This document shows, one piece after another, positions 12,101-24,500 of a stretch of 64,000 nucleotides of DNA. Position numbers and translations under genes: made by a program. Source of the DNA: Membranipora membranacea (lineage: Eukaryota > Bryozoa > Gymnolaemata > Cheilostomatida > Membraniporidae); the NCBI GenBank assembly GCA_914767715.1, contig OU612073.1, forward strand, positions 1,736,001 through 1,800,000, in the 5' to 3' direction. Position 1 is the stretch's first letter, and the number at the start of each line of letters is the position of its first letter. A model generated the notes under the pieces. That model had not been told where the DNA came from. It worked only from the letters and a program-made list of their open reading frames with translations, and ran no database searches.

Positions 12101-15100
12101 TTTGACTTGTTTCCAATAGAAGATTAGACTTGAGATTATACATGTTACAGCGTGATGCCGCTAAGGCTGTGCCAACTTAGTAGCTTGTATTTATTCCTGT
12201 GTCATTACGTTATGTATAGTATCCGGCCCTTAATCTTAGCGGTCTCGCTGTTGGTGATGTTGATGAAAAAGTTGAGCAAAGAGATCCAGTCACTAATGAT
12301 TTGAATGCCTCAAAATCGGCTGGCAAAATCATCACGGGAAATGAACTAGAGGTTAGAGTCGTGCAACTACCATAATATATTCTCAACAAAGTTAACACAC
12401 ACAGATTGTAATTCCTGTTGAGATGGTTCGCATGCCAATGTCTATGTACTGACGACCATTCATGCAGTCCCAACAGGAGACAACTTCATTTGTGTTATCC
12501 ATGCACACATAGTTTTGTTTTCACTATATTCTATGTGGTACAAATTATTAATGTGCAATAATTATTTACACACTCCATATTGAATAAGTTGGACATAAAT
12601 TTTTTTTCTCCCATTTACAAGTCTTCCCATGTGGAGAGTGATTTGGACCTTAGCTGTACATTGGCGGAGTTTGATGAGCAGCAGAAATCCATCAATGAAA
12701 AGCCAACAGCCGAGACTCACAGTCGATCAGTAATGATCAGATCCGCAGACAATGGATTATCACTATCTGAACATTCAGACGAAACCTTCCGAGCACAAAT
12801 GGGACATTTGGCTAATCCGACCATCGTTCCATATACAGGTTTGACGACGGTGTTGTTGTTGATATTGATGTTGCCATTGGTGCTTTTGCCCAATGAACAT
12901 CAATATCAATGTAAACATGGATCAAATCACAGGTTTAGTGTGCCCAAGGAGTTACAGGTTCTGTAACTTCTTGGTCTAGATTCTGCTATTCACTTCAAAT
13001 GTTTTAATTTAAAATAATTTTCTTTATTGCTTTTCGATGCCTGATTGCGACGGCGCAGATAATAATCATTCCATTCAGGGTACCATACAAATCACATCAA
13101 TGGCTCTTCTCGTTCTGGTAGCTCACATCATAATTCTAATGATTAAATGTAGATTTTAGTTTCCGGTTCAAAAACCATATATTATTTGTTATCTCCCTCC
13201 ACATAAAAAGCAGATAACTCCAGCTTTTACAATTTTTGTATCATCAGCTTGACCTAAAAAGCTGACAGTTTGTAGGATAATAGTATAAATATCACAGTTT
13301 GTATCTGATTGGTGCATTGAGTTATGATAGAAATTAGAAAAGCATGTACTGTGTCTCATCTGATTTCACGACGTATGAAATAACTATCAATTGTGCCCTT
13401 TCGTAGAACAAATTGCGTCCATATATTGTATATTGATTGCGTTTCTGAATGATAGAGCTTCCTTTCTTACGTTGTAGCCAGCTATTCCTGTGGACCAAGA
13501 CCACCAACTCTTAACCTGCAGCATGGGCAGGAAGTCATTCAGGCTACTGCTGGGAGGCCTTCCCCTGAAGGCTCTGTCAAAATACCCCGATCTCATTCTA
13601 ACCATCAACTCTCCAACAGTAAGCTTGCCAAACTTTCAATGAAACAGCCCTTCTTGACAATGATATTTTTCATAAACTCACCTGATCAATTTTAACATTT
13701 TATAGTTGTTTGTGCATGGCTTCAATTTTCAAATGACTTAATAAAATAAAATAAATATATGTATATATATATAAATACAAAAACTGTATATGAACATCAC
13801 AGAATTAAATTCTTTTCTTAGAATGGAAATAGTATCATAACATCATGCAGTTAGAACACTTAACACAGGGGCTCATCTGAAATTGACCTGATTGGCTGTC
13901 CCTACTAGCATGAATTATATAGCCTGGGAAATCAACTTCTTTACAAAACTGCAGACAGTAATAAAATGCCTTCAACGTCGATGATTTGGGCTTTTCCAGA
14001 ATGCTACTAGGGACTGGCTATTTTTGCAAGCCCATTGTTTGGCAAAAGAAAGCTAATGATGCTATTCCAGATATGGAATTCAATGATGAACATATATAAA
14101 TATTTATGTTAATATACAGTTTTTGTTAATAATTTTTAGTTGATACATTTGAAATTCCAGAATTAACATTGAAGATATCATTGGTCTTATTGTTGTTATT
14201 GTAGATACGGAAACAGATATGGATAAAAACCTAGATAAGCAAGAAGGGATGAAAGATAAGAGTGAGAGAAAAGTACATCATTCTGTATCAGAGGAGCTTC
14301 CTTATGAAGATAAGCTGAATGACGTTGTCGAGAAAATAGAAAAGTGAGTTTTCCACATACTTTGCACTAAAATAATTATTAGCATTATCATTATTAGCTA
14401 GCCTGACCCTGTAATGGTTGTTCAATTTTGAATCGGCTCTTGGTATTCCAATCTTACCAACTTATATTCTCATATATCAAGGAAAACAGGCTCCTACTAG
14501 AACCAAATATGTTTTGATCCAGTGTACGTACATATGTTATAGTTTTTAATGATTTAGTCCTGCTAATAAAAAGGTGCTTTTCTTTGATCAGAAAAGCAAC
14601 AGCAATTGTCTCACATACATACATATGTGCATACATCACAGGTATTTTGGCTTATATTTCAGGCAATGTGAGATCTTTGGCGTCGAGGAGGCATTATGTG
14701 TCCTAACTTCAGATCCATACGAGATCATTGTCATGGCTCCGAAAGCTTCTAAACTTAAAAATAGTTTTGATCTGATGTCAAAAGGATGCGAATTCAACAT
14801 CATTACAGAAAATGGGGGGCCTTTGTTCACCAAACATCGGAAAGGGAAGAAGATCTCTGCCGATCTCAAAGTCGTTGTTGAAAGACTTGTTGACAATGAA
14901 TACCAACCTGAGAAGCAAACAGCCTGTGAGCTCATACTTATCGGGAGAAATCGTAGCGTCATCGAGCCTGACCCGCAAGGTAGCCTGTATGTAGTCGTCC
15001 CTGCTCATTTGGTGTTGACTGATGAGGAATGCAAGGATATCGCTAGTGGAAAAAGCAATATCAAAAAAGTGAGAGACTCTGTCGGGGCTCGAAGCTCACA

Positions 15101-16267
15101 TACAAGGCTTTACTTGGAATCTTCAGACACAGCAGAACGATTCGATCTGTCAAGGCAACCATTGCTCTGTTACCGGCACTATTACGATGGCACCAAGCGC
15201 TCATCTGCCTCTGACGAATTTATGACTGATTTTGCTTTGCTTGAGATATCTACAAAAGGAGCAGCAAAGCTGATGAATTCACTCTCTAAATCTATGAGAC
15301 AAGAAGGGAACATCAAACACCGCCATCCGCAGATGTCAACACTGATTGAGAGGATGATGACACGGCAACAAGAGTATCATTTTCTGGAATCTTACTGGAT
15401 TACAATCCCAATCGACAAAATCTTCCCTCAGGTCTCCATATCAGAGTTAGGGGATATGTTCAACCGTGAAGTAAGAATAGTTTGTAAAGGGATCTTAGGC
15501 TACATGTACAGGGTGGCGTTTCCCATCGGACGGAAGAAGAGATATGCTCATCACATCACCTTCATTTGTGAAGATAAAGGGTAGGTTACTCAACAGCTTG
15601 TCTTATTCATATTGTATCAATGAGAAAGCCATTGCTAATGGGTACGTTTTGAGAAATTGCAGTAGCCATGAGCAATAAGTGAAACACTGCTACCAATGTC
15701 AATACAAGTCCAGTCTTACCTGGGTAGGCTTCAGGGGATGTGTAGAGAAAAGTATAATGGGCAGATAACCTTTCCAGGTTAAGGTGACCCTTTTTTTGTT
15801 AATTGGTGACAGAACTTTGATGATTTCTTTATATTAGGCGGCTGGTGGATGGTGACTGTGGCTCAATAGTCTATGTAACCTCCAAAAATGGAAACAGACT
15901 AACAAGGATTCCATTTGCCATGTTTATCGGAGTGTTCACTGGGGCACATAAGCTGTACTGTGATGTGTATCAGGCTATACTGCTGCCACATGCTATAGCT
16001 GATCTACAAGAGGACTACCCCGGTCATGTGAGCGGACTTTACCAGTATGCACACGATAAACATCAGATTGCTAACTCCCCAGTAAGAGATATCATCACTA
16101 GACTAGACAGCCGTAACGGGTCGTCTGATGCCAAATCGTCTCCTCCGAGTGACTGTGTAGTGGATCATGAGAAAGAATCTATAGGGCTAAGATCGCTAGC
16201 AGAAGGACAATCTATAAGGTTTCACCAGGATTCTGTGTATGAAAAGAAAACACCATCAGAAGCCTGA
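6155..16267 (+). CDS. PA-clan (chymotrypsin-fold) protease-like protein with Cys nucleophile, copy 2 (complete model, ~902 aa)
   Basis: Eleven exons join in frame: 6155-6187, 6526-6681, 7093-7239, 10935-11054, 11481-11756, 12220-12351, 12622-12838, 13478-13618, 14205-14343, 14663-15580, 15838-16267. The start is MSFSYGPDYTL followed at once by gtaagc. Residues 1 to about 440 are polar, low in hydrophobics and not recognised; the exons from 6526 to 12351 are all phase 0. The protease-like half has VVVPAHLVL (His569, codon 15006), FMTDFALLEI (Asp643, codon 15228) and DGDCGSIVYV (Cys767, codon 15857), matching the trypsin motifs AAHC, DIALL and GDSGG. Exons from 13478 onward match copy 1 in sequence, position and phase. 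No signal peptide or membrane segment is visible, so a cytosolic protein is likely (inference). The boundaries at 11481 and 12220 rest mainly on phase. It could be an inactive homologue, but the triad is kept in both copies. Confidence 0.75.
7395..7440. repeat. Short palindromic repeat next to a hAT-like element
   Basis: ttcggagttg faces caactccgaa across about 25 bp. The core is the same as in the arms of the foldback at 4467-4929, so this is probably a decayed relative. A related, longer palindrome sits in the same place beside the second hAT-like copy (52573-52630). Confidence 0.5.
7469..8189. mobile_element. Non-autonomous hAT-like DNA transposon, copy 1
   Basis: The element opens catgggtgggcaacct and closes with aggttgccgacagctg, imperfect inverted termini of the CAG...TGGGCAACCT type. 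It is flanked by an exact 8-bp direct repeat, atctagag (7461-7468 and 8190-8197); 8 bp is the duplication size of hAT transposases. No transposase frame is present. Internal sequence matches the copy at 52665-53560. It lies in the third intron of the protease-like gene. Confidence 0.75.
8706..9185. mobile_element. hAT-like MITE with tRNA-derived core, copy 1
   Basis: Termini are caggggcgtatatt and aatatacgccactg, inverted repeats of each other apart from one base. The flanks ggtatatc (8698-8705) and ggtatatc (9186-9193) are an exact 8-bp duplication. Read on the minus strand, about 8980-9070 contains a tRNA-like block with an A box (TTAGCTCAGTGTG) and a B box (GGTTTGAGTCC), so a tRNA-derived sequence is carried inside a DNA transposon. 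There is no transposase frame. It is closely related to 60295-60687. Confidence 0.72.
9647..10490. repeat. Inverted repeat pair enclosing an exon-like ORF
   Basis: The arms at 9647-9711 and 10425-10490 are reverse complements with few mismatches and carry a gctgaacag direct repeat. They enclose about 710 bp. Inside, 10089-10261 is an open stretch bounded by a good acceptor (cttgcag) and gttag, but it needs entry phase 2 and exit phase 1 while the flanking exons (ending 7239, starting 10935) join directly in phase 0. It is therefore either not an exon of the main transcript or belongs to the inserted element. Confidence 0.55.
13743..13779 (+). repeat. AT-rich microsatellite
   Basis: Runs of aaataaaataaa followed by atatgtatatatatata lie in the intron between the exons ending 13618 and starting 14205. 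No function is suggested. Confidence 0.6.
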
Positions 16268-18597
16268 CACTGCAACTTGGTATGCTAGGCCAAATCGCTG
16301 ATTCATCAGATGATAATTATTTTGTTGAACATTATATGGTCAACACCGATATCGAATAAATTGTCATTGAATGCCGTAGTAGCTGGTATAATAAACTTTC
16401 TGACTTGGATGATCAAACCTCTCAGCTGAGACTTGTAAAAGAATATGGATTTAGGACGCAGTCATCTCGCAATTGACATGATGATTATATAGTCGAACAT
16501 TATCAAAGTCAGCCACAGCGTTCTCTGATAAAGCTGGAAATATTTGTTACTTTTTGATGAATCAACTTTATCATTTATAATCAAATGTCTGTAAAGAGCC
16601 AAAAAAGAAATAGTTGATAACATAAAATATGGACATGCTGACATTATTTGATTGAGCTTTTTATTTATTTATGTGTAAAGGTTTTTTACGGGATGTGATT
16701 ATTGATTAGCTATATTGTCTGGTTTCGCTTAGGGAAGCTTAGATTCCTGGGGTTAACTCCCCTGAGCGTAATGGCTACTCTGTGAAGGAAGCAGGTAAAG
16801 AATATTTTTTATGGCAGTTCATTTTCAGATATTTTAGTAAGAGAATAAATGGCAGTTTATATTCAAGTATTCCTACTTATCACCATTAAAGCGTGTTAAT
16901 AAGGTCTACTCAGACTCAGAGCATAGACACCAATGGTGTGTTTATTTTACCATAAAAACTATCCCTTTTCCTGCGTATTTTTTGCATTCACAGGGATAGT
17001 TTAAAGAAGTATACTGGTCTGTTTAATCTTCAGTTAACATGCTTGAACTATTGCAGAGATGAAAAACTCAACTTATTCTACTGAGGTATTCATAATTCAT
17101 AATAAACTCAGAATTTGAACTCTATATCCTATTGTTTATCCAGTCCCAGGTAATCCCCATAATTACATCTCATCGTTTATAATGATGCATTAGGGGAATG
17201 GGTCTGATTTTTCCATGCCATCACTATTAAGTCTAATAGATAGGACTTAAGGAGCAAACATTGTACAGGAAATGATTTTGCTCTTAGAAATGTGGCCCAT
17301 TCAAATTGAAAATTTACTCCTGCCTGTCTTTCAGCTGTAATAGTTGTCTTCTTTGTATTTGTGAAGAGATAACTCCGGAGCTGCATATTACATTGTCACC
17401 TTGACCCTTAGTCTCTAATTCCTAAAACTACACGTACAGTAAATAGAAGTAATAATGTTATAGAGCATCACCATACACTACAACAAATTTTGTGGCAATT
17501 GTGAACACATGAAGTTTCCTAGAGTGAGCTGGCTAGGAGAGACATCCCCAAACTTGGTGAGAACTAGGAGAAGGTGAGACTGAGGACATGAGTATAGTTT
17601 ACTGTAAACATTATATACCAGGGAGTCAGATGTAGTAGTAGTAGTGATTGCTTTTGGATGTTTGTCTAATGAAACTACTAAACTATTTTTAATTTTAATA
17701 AATAAAATAATAATGATGATGTACTAGTAGTTAGTCAAGTACAAGTTAAGTAGGTTAGTCGGCCTATGTTGAAATGAGCTAGTAATTATTAGGACTCAGA
17801 GCAAGGAGTACTCACTCCTGACCTCCTTTGTTGAAGACTCTTCTCCACTAAGTTTATTACAAATCAGTGCTTTTTGGTATAAACATAACAATAGTGTTGT
17901 TGTTTGTTGGCCCAGAGGCCTAATAACACCCTAAAATATTTATTAGTTGGAATTATTCTTAGCAGGACTCTCAACCTATGAATTGGATGGATAGATTGAA
18001 AGGTATATCAATGAACTACACCCTCAGTTAGTTGGGTACATAAATATGATATTATATATTGTGTTTTTAGCGCTTTCTTCACTGCTTGTTCACATGAACA
18101 GTCTTTTGATCGGTAGGATGTTTCCACATTATGTAGTTTCTTTCTTTATTTATGACTTGTACACAAACAAGCCAGGTAAAAAGCAGAGTTATATAGTTAG
18201 AATCGGTACTCTAGGGGGTCTATTCAATTATAACCAACCTTGATGTATTGAATTTTCTTTATGAGATGGACGAGCCCTGCCAGAGGTCCAATGCTCAAAT
18301 TTCATACAGCTTGATATATATCTTCTAAGTTAACGATATGGGAATGAGTTTGCTGAATTTGAATACCAATAGAGGGACAGTCTCGAGCAAAACAATTCCA
18401 AGAATCTGACTCAAAAAGGTATACTTTGAACTTGTAACATCACTGCCATAGTTAAGTATTAGAACTTCGTGGTGTATCCTTTTTATATTTGCTTGAAGAA
18501 TTTAGATTTTTTTTATTGCTAGGTTTGAAACTCCCTTTGAGCACTCACAATCAAAAGAGATGAGATAACATGACATAACACCAGCTGATATATAACC
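16268..18597. other. Intergenic interval before the TMCO4-like gene
   Basis: Apart from the candidate poly(A) signals near 16355 and 16390, I see only AT-rich sequence, including small agtagtagtagt and aataaaataataatgatgatg runs near 17634-17720. No frame here has credible coding character. The TMCO4 promoter is expected near the right end, but no core element stands out. Confidence 0.5.
16355..16360 (+). promoter_or_regulatory. Candidate polyadenylation signal of protease-like copy 2
   Basis: An AATAAA hexamer lies about 90 nt after the stop codon at 16265-16267, with a second near 16390. Distance and composition fit a short 3' UTR. Confidence 0.45.
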
Positions 18598-21500
18598 ATG
18601 TCAGACGACACATTAGCTCCAGCTGCCGGCCATGAGGGGGATATGTCTGTGAATGTCTGTAAGCTTACAGAGGAGGGTAAATATGCGTTCGCTGGCCTCG
18701 CCGCTAATATACTCGCTGAGCAGTTTGACAGAGCTGAAGAAAAGTAAGTGGTCAGGAAATTCATCAGTATCATAGTGTACGATGTCATAGGAGAAAATAC
18801 ACAGTATAGCAGTCTGATGAGTTTGTAGTGTGTGGGTTTTTTGTAATAATTGTTTACCATAATTTTTACCATCGATATATTTGCCTATTTGGTAGACCCC
18901 CTGCAAAGAACACTTTCAGTATTCAAATTAACATTATTTGATCATGAACTTGGATCTAGCCAGGGACGATAATAAGAGATTTGAACCTTACGCTGGTAGC
19001 AGCCGGCCTTACCAAATGAGGATATAATTGAGCAATCATATTTTAAAGAGCAAGGGTATCTGGTACCTTGGTTGCCTAAAACAGCAGGTTCAAGATAATC
19101 CTGTTGTTCTAAATGATAAATAATTTAGCGCCCACTCCTCACAAAATACACTGTCTGTCTCCACTGTCTCCACTGTCATGCATATTACCATTTTTGACAA
19201 TGAGAAAACCGAATATCTCCAGACAATGCACCTGCATTTATACCTTTCTCAATGCTTTTAGTTCAATGATAACACTATATAAATAACATGAAATGAGCAT
19301 ATCATATACTACAAAAAGGAATTTTTTTCTACAAACTTTCCATTTTATTCTGCAATTTCAGAAATGACTAACATCTGCTCTCTTTGTTACAGGGAATTTC
19401 GTCACAGGTTACTGGATAACTTGATGGAATCTATAGGGCTCTCTGAAACAGTGAGTAAAGTCAAATCTGTATAACCAAGCTCCAAGTATAACAGATCGTG
19501 TCATCACAATAAGATAATATATTTTACAAGCTTGTCAAAACACAGCAAATCACAGCGGAGTTATGCTACAGTTTGCATCTGGAGGTCATTATATTCCCAC
19601 ATGAACGAAACATGTGCTTCCTCGGGATAAGGCTAATGTTGATATAATCATCTTATTTATTAGATATGTATACCTATCTAAATTCATGATGCATCGTCGA
19701 GTAAAAATTCCCTGTCTGCTTCAACAAGGTCTATAGGTTTTTAACTTGACCTTTTGTATCTTGTTTATTAGGCCAGACCCTCACAGCTAGCAGTAGCTGA
19801 TGGAGAATATAAAACCAGACCAGAGCCATTCCTAGATCTGCTTCTGCAGCAGCAGGTGGTAAAAGAAGATCCAGACTCTCTTCTTACCAGTCTACTTCTC
19901 GTGGCTATCAAAGATGGTAAGATTTGAATGGGCCTAAACTCCAATAATAAGTATCTATGTAGTATCTGTTTTAATTGTGAACCATTTGAACTCAGATCAG
20001 TAATGGCAAACACAAAATGTATCGTTAGAATACTGCTACTAGTGTGAACAGAAGGGATTACCCAAAATCTGTCAATTCCTCAGTGCAGTGTTGGCTTCCA
20101 TTGGGTCTAATTTAATTGCTTGTTGCATAAGTTGAGGAGGAAGACAAATTCAAATTCAGTGATCAGTGATGACATAAGGATAATAATCTGATCTCCCTGA
20201 GAATGCCAATCTAGTGTTGCATTGTGGGAATTCCGGAAGCACATTTTGGCAGTTAGCTTGTAAGATTTGTGTAAGTGATGGTGCTAAACACAGACTGTTA
20301 CGTTTGCTGACGCAGAATGCACTTTGAATTGTAATGTCTTAGATATCGGGACACAACTAGGTAATCTTGTTTTAATGGGCCTATGATTCCCGGTCAAGCA
20401 ATGCTTTCTGGGTAGATGAGTAGGGCTACAATGTCTCATTCTCCTGTGAGTTATAACTGAAATTAGCTAACAATGCATCTAAAACACTATTGAGCGGGTC
20501 TGATCCATGTTATCTGATATTTGTTGTCACGCTATGACTTGTGGAATGTAGTGTACTTGTATAACCAGGAAGTCACTGGCTTATTTGCAGTCTGTTAGGG
20601 GAATTTTTCTCTCCTTTTAGTTTTATCCATAATTGTAGGCTTATGTTCTATTATGTCCTGTGAAATGATTACTTTACAACAAATATGCATAATAATTCAA
20701 CCTCACACCCTGATGAATTCTTGGGTTACTATTTTGACAGGTGTGTATGACGCCAGGGTTAGGGTCGTAGTAGAGCACATGAGCTGGATGTTACGAGTGG
20801 ACATGAAATCTGTAGAGTTCATTGAAGATCATCTTATAGAAATACTCAGGAATCACGTAGAGATCAGTGAGTAAGTAACACCAGGCTATCACCATAGCGA
20901 CAATGCCACAAACTGGCCCGATTGACCTTATTACACTTTGCCTATAGAAGCAAACTTTTATCCAGTTCGGGTGGGGTGACTTTTCAGTCAAGCACATTAG
21001 GATTAATCCAAAGGCTATTGTGCAAAGATAACCAACTTGAATTGAATGGTGCACATGCGCAAAGTGCCAGGCTATATCAATCTCTAAGGGATTGGGGCGG
21101 GTAGGTTTGTGAAAAAAGACTTGGCAGAGTATTGTTCCTAGCCAATACAAATATGAATAGTTTATCACTATTGCTATCCAACTGAATTCCCTGAACAATT
21201 TAGGTTATTTTTTAGATCTGGCTTTAGCTGGATTTAGAACTTACCTCCGGGTGTCAAACTACGGGAATGTGTTTTAAACCTGCACTGAAATGTCATTGCA
21301 GCAGGGAGAATTCTTCCTGATTTCAGAATGAAGTTTTTTGGCCAACGATATGTTTGCTCATTTATCGGTCATTTTTTTATCCAACTTTCATGAAGAAAAG
21401 TTGAGTGCTTTGTTCACTGTGCGACAGAATAATGATGTACAGTCGTGCGGACATGAAAACCCAAATACCGTGCTTATCAATAATGCGACCTGACCAAATA

Positions 21501-24500
21501 TTTACCACACAAATACAGTTTATTAAGTACGATCTGGGTCAGTAACCCAAAGTTACGGTGAGATGTCGGTATTGTCTAGTGTTTTTCTGTCATGGTTTGC
21601 TCTGCACCTTGTTTGGTTTTTGTTCTTTCAGTTTAATAGATACTTTTACTTCGCTCTACAAGTAATTTTGTTCCTTCAAATCTACACCATAACCATCACC
21701 TAGTGACTTTCAGTAAACTGGTACAAGGTTTATCAGGGGTAGTTTCCACCACCTTTCATTTCTTACATCAATAGGATACTAGGCTCTTTATTCTCTTCTC
21801 ATGTACTGGAATCTGGGCCTATGTGTATAGGTATGAAATTAACAGAAAGATTAGGTCAACAATGGCTTGAGCATTGCATTGTAGGTCTTTTTTATCACAC
21901 TATATCACAGAAGCTCATATATGCACCCTGGGTTGTAATAAAACAGAAAACCTCACATTATTATTCCTACTACGCATACCACTGTAACCTCTTACCAACT
22001 TGTTGGTCCCTCACATCACCATATTGTCATTGTTTCAGTGATGAAAAGAAGAAGATGGCTGTGAAATCTCGGAACACAAAAATAAAGAGAGGCTTTCTTA
22101 TTGGTTTAGCCACAGTTGTTGGTGGCACTGTGATCGGTAAGTATTAACAATTGTGATCAGACATTTATTGAGGTTATAAAGATGAGAGAATTCTGATTTT
22201 AGTGTTGAAAAGCGACCTTTAAAAAACCTTTAAGAATGCCCTACCAATATAATGTGGTGTCATGTTGACGAAAAGTTCACAAACAAAAAACAAATTTTTG
22301 CGTTTAATTTTTTCATTTTTATAGTAACATGTTATAGTCGAAGCCATAAACATTATAAATAAAAAGTATTTATATTATGTTTATGGTCATAGCGAACAGG
22401 AAGTATCATATGGGGAATTATCCTCTCTTTGTCAATGAGGAGGCAACTACCACTTTATAAATAGGCAAACTACCTGAGGCAAGGCATAACAACTTGAGAA
22501 GAAATTGCCAATGATAACAGTCATGTCCAAGCGCAGCTATCAACCTATACATACTACAATGTCATAGCATTGACGAGCGATCAGTTTGCATTTTTATTTC
22601 ATTTGTAAGCTAATATAATAACATGATGAGTATTTCGTTGCTGTATTCTGGTTGTAGGTCTGACAGGTGGTTTAGCCGCTCCCCTCATAGCGACAGGTGT
22701 AGGAGCTATAATAGGTACAGCAGGTGGAGCAGCGTTAGGTTCTGTAGCTGGTGTGGCTATTATAGGTTCTCTGTTTGGTGTGGCTGGTGCTGGACTGACA
22801 GGTACTAGTTATGTTATTTTTGAACTATACAGTGCAGTTAACTTAATTCGAACCTCCTGGGACCACAAACAAATTGTCCGTAACAGCAGAGTCTGAATTA
22901 AGTGAAATTAGTATGCATTGAGATCTGGCTGAAGGGACCAATTAACCAGCTTACACTGTAGCTCACTCTGCCAGACTCTAAAAGTACCCAGGAGACTGAT
23001 GAATACATTAAACAGGCTCATAGCTCATACAAGTTGGCAGCCTTCTAGTAGCTTTCTGAGACAGGCAGGGGACTTCCTTGATAAAATTAGCTTGACGGAA
23101 CAATTTGTTTGACGTAAAGCTTGCAGCATATTATTTGCTATTATGAAGATTTATTCTGTAACCAGCATGTTTAAAGGCTGCTTGTAATGTACTAAACCTT
23201 TCTGCTATCATCTCTCACATTTAATCTGACATGTTTAAGGTTATAAGATGAAGAAGCGAGTTGGCGGTGTAGAACAGTTTGAGTTTGATGTTCTCACTGA
23301 AGGATCTCAGATGACTGTAACTATAGCTGTCAGCGGATGGGTCAGCAAGAAGGGGAATGAAGGTAAATGAGAACCACACTGACGTGAATATTACACTATA
23401 AGCATGTATATCTATGATTGTTAGAGTTAAAGACTACCCAAAGACCAATGCATGTTATAGTCAGGCAAAACTTTATCATAAGTAACTGCCTAACTATGAC
23501 AAACATTGGTCTTTGGGTCGTCTAATTACCCTATGTGTGCCCGTCATTCTCGAATTCAACTACGGGTAGTAACCTCAAATTCTTCAAACTGATAGTTGCT
23601 GAATGAACTGAATCATACTCTGTCGATCAGTGATATACATGCAATAGTATATCAAATGATCAGTGTTGGTGAGCACATTGCCTTTGCTTACATTCCTGGT
23701 AGTCACCACATACATGCACATTGTTGACTCAATCTGCCTACAGTCAAGCATATTCTTGATTAATGCGTTTTTTTTTATTCAATTATACTTCATTGCTTTT
23801 TTCTCTGACTGTTTCTCTCCGCCCTCTCCCTAGCTGAAGGATACGTAGATCATCTCAAAGCCAACTTTTTACTCATTTACTCATCAGCACATCTGATTAT
23901 TTACTATGAAGATCTCCTGACCCTCTCTAAGCTCCTCTTGTCAGTTATATTTTGACATTGTTACCCTGTTCTGTTGTAGATTTCCGTACACCTTGGTTAG
24001 CTTTAGATAATAATCGTGAGCAGTATTTTCTCAAATATGAGGGGCGTTATCTACAGGAGTTAGGACAATCTATGGATACGCTCTCTAGTATGGTAGTAAA
24101 GCAGGCTATGGTGGAGACACTCAAATTTACAGCTCTGTCTAGTGAGTAAACTTTATTAGTGAATAGAGATCTTAGGCACTGGACATATTTTTTTCTGTGT
24201 TGTCCCGTCTGTAACTGAACTACAATGATTTGTGTTACAATGTTTATCATATTGACACGTTTTGTTCTCTTATCTAACCAGCAATAAGGGAGCCCAACCA
24301 ATATTGACACAAAGGCATTGGTCCTGTATTTCTTTATGTTAAACTATTCATTATTTAGATGCGCTAGAAGTTACAGGTTTACTCCCATTTTCCATCATGA
24401 GAAATTCTAGCTTGAAGAATCCGGAGTCATCTACTCGCTCATTATATTATTCTATACTTGTAGCTCTATTAGCAGCAGTAGCCTGGCCATCTACATTATT

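Noticed and set aside
20791-21198. 135-codon minus-strand frame opposite TMCO4 exon 4
   Set aside because: It overlaps the antisense of a well-supported exon and runs into the intron; hydrophobic sequence looks like a shadow.
23834-23955. Possible extra TMCO4 exon after ccctag
   Set aside because: The exons ending 23362 and starting 23980 already join in phase with family-like sequence; adding this would insert unrelated residues and a phase break.
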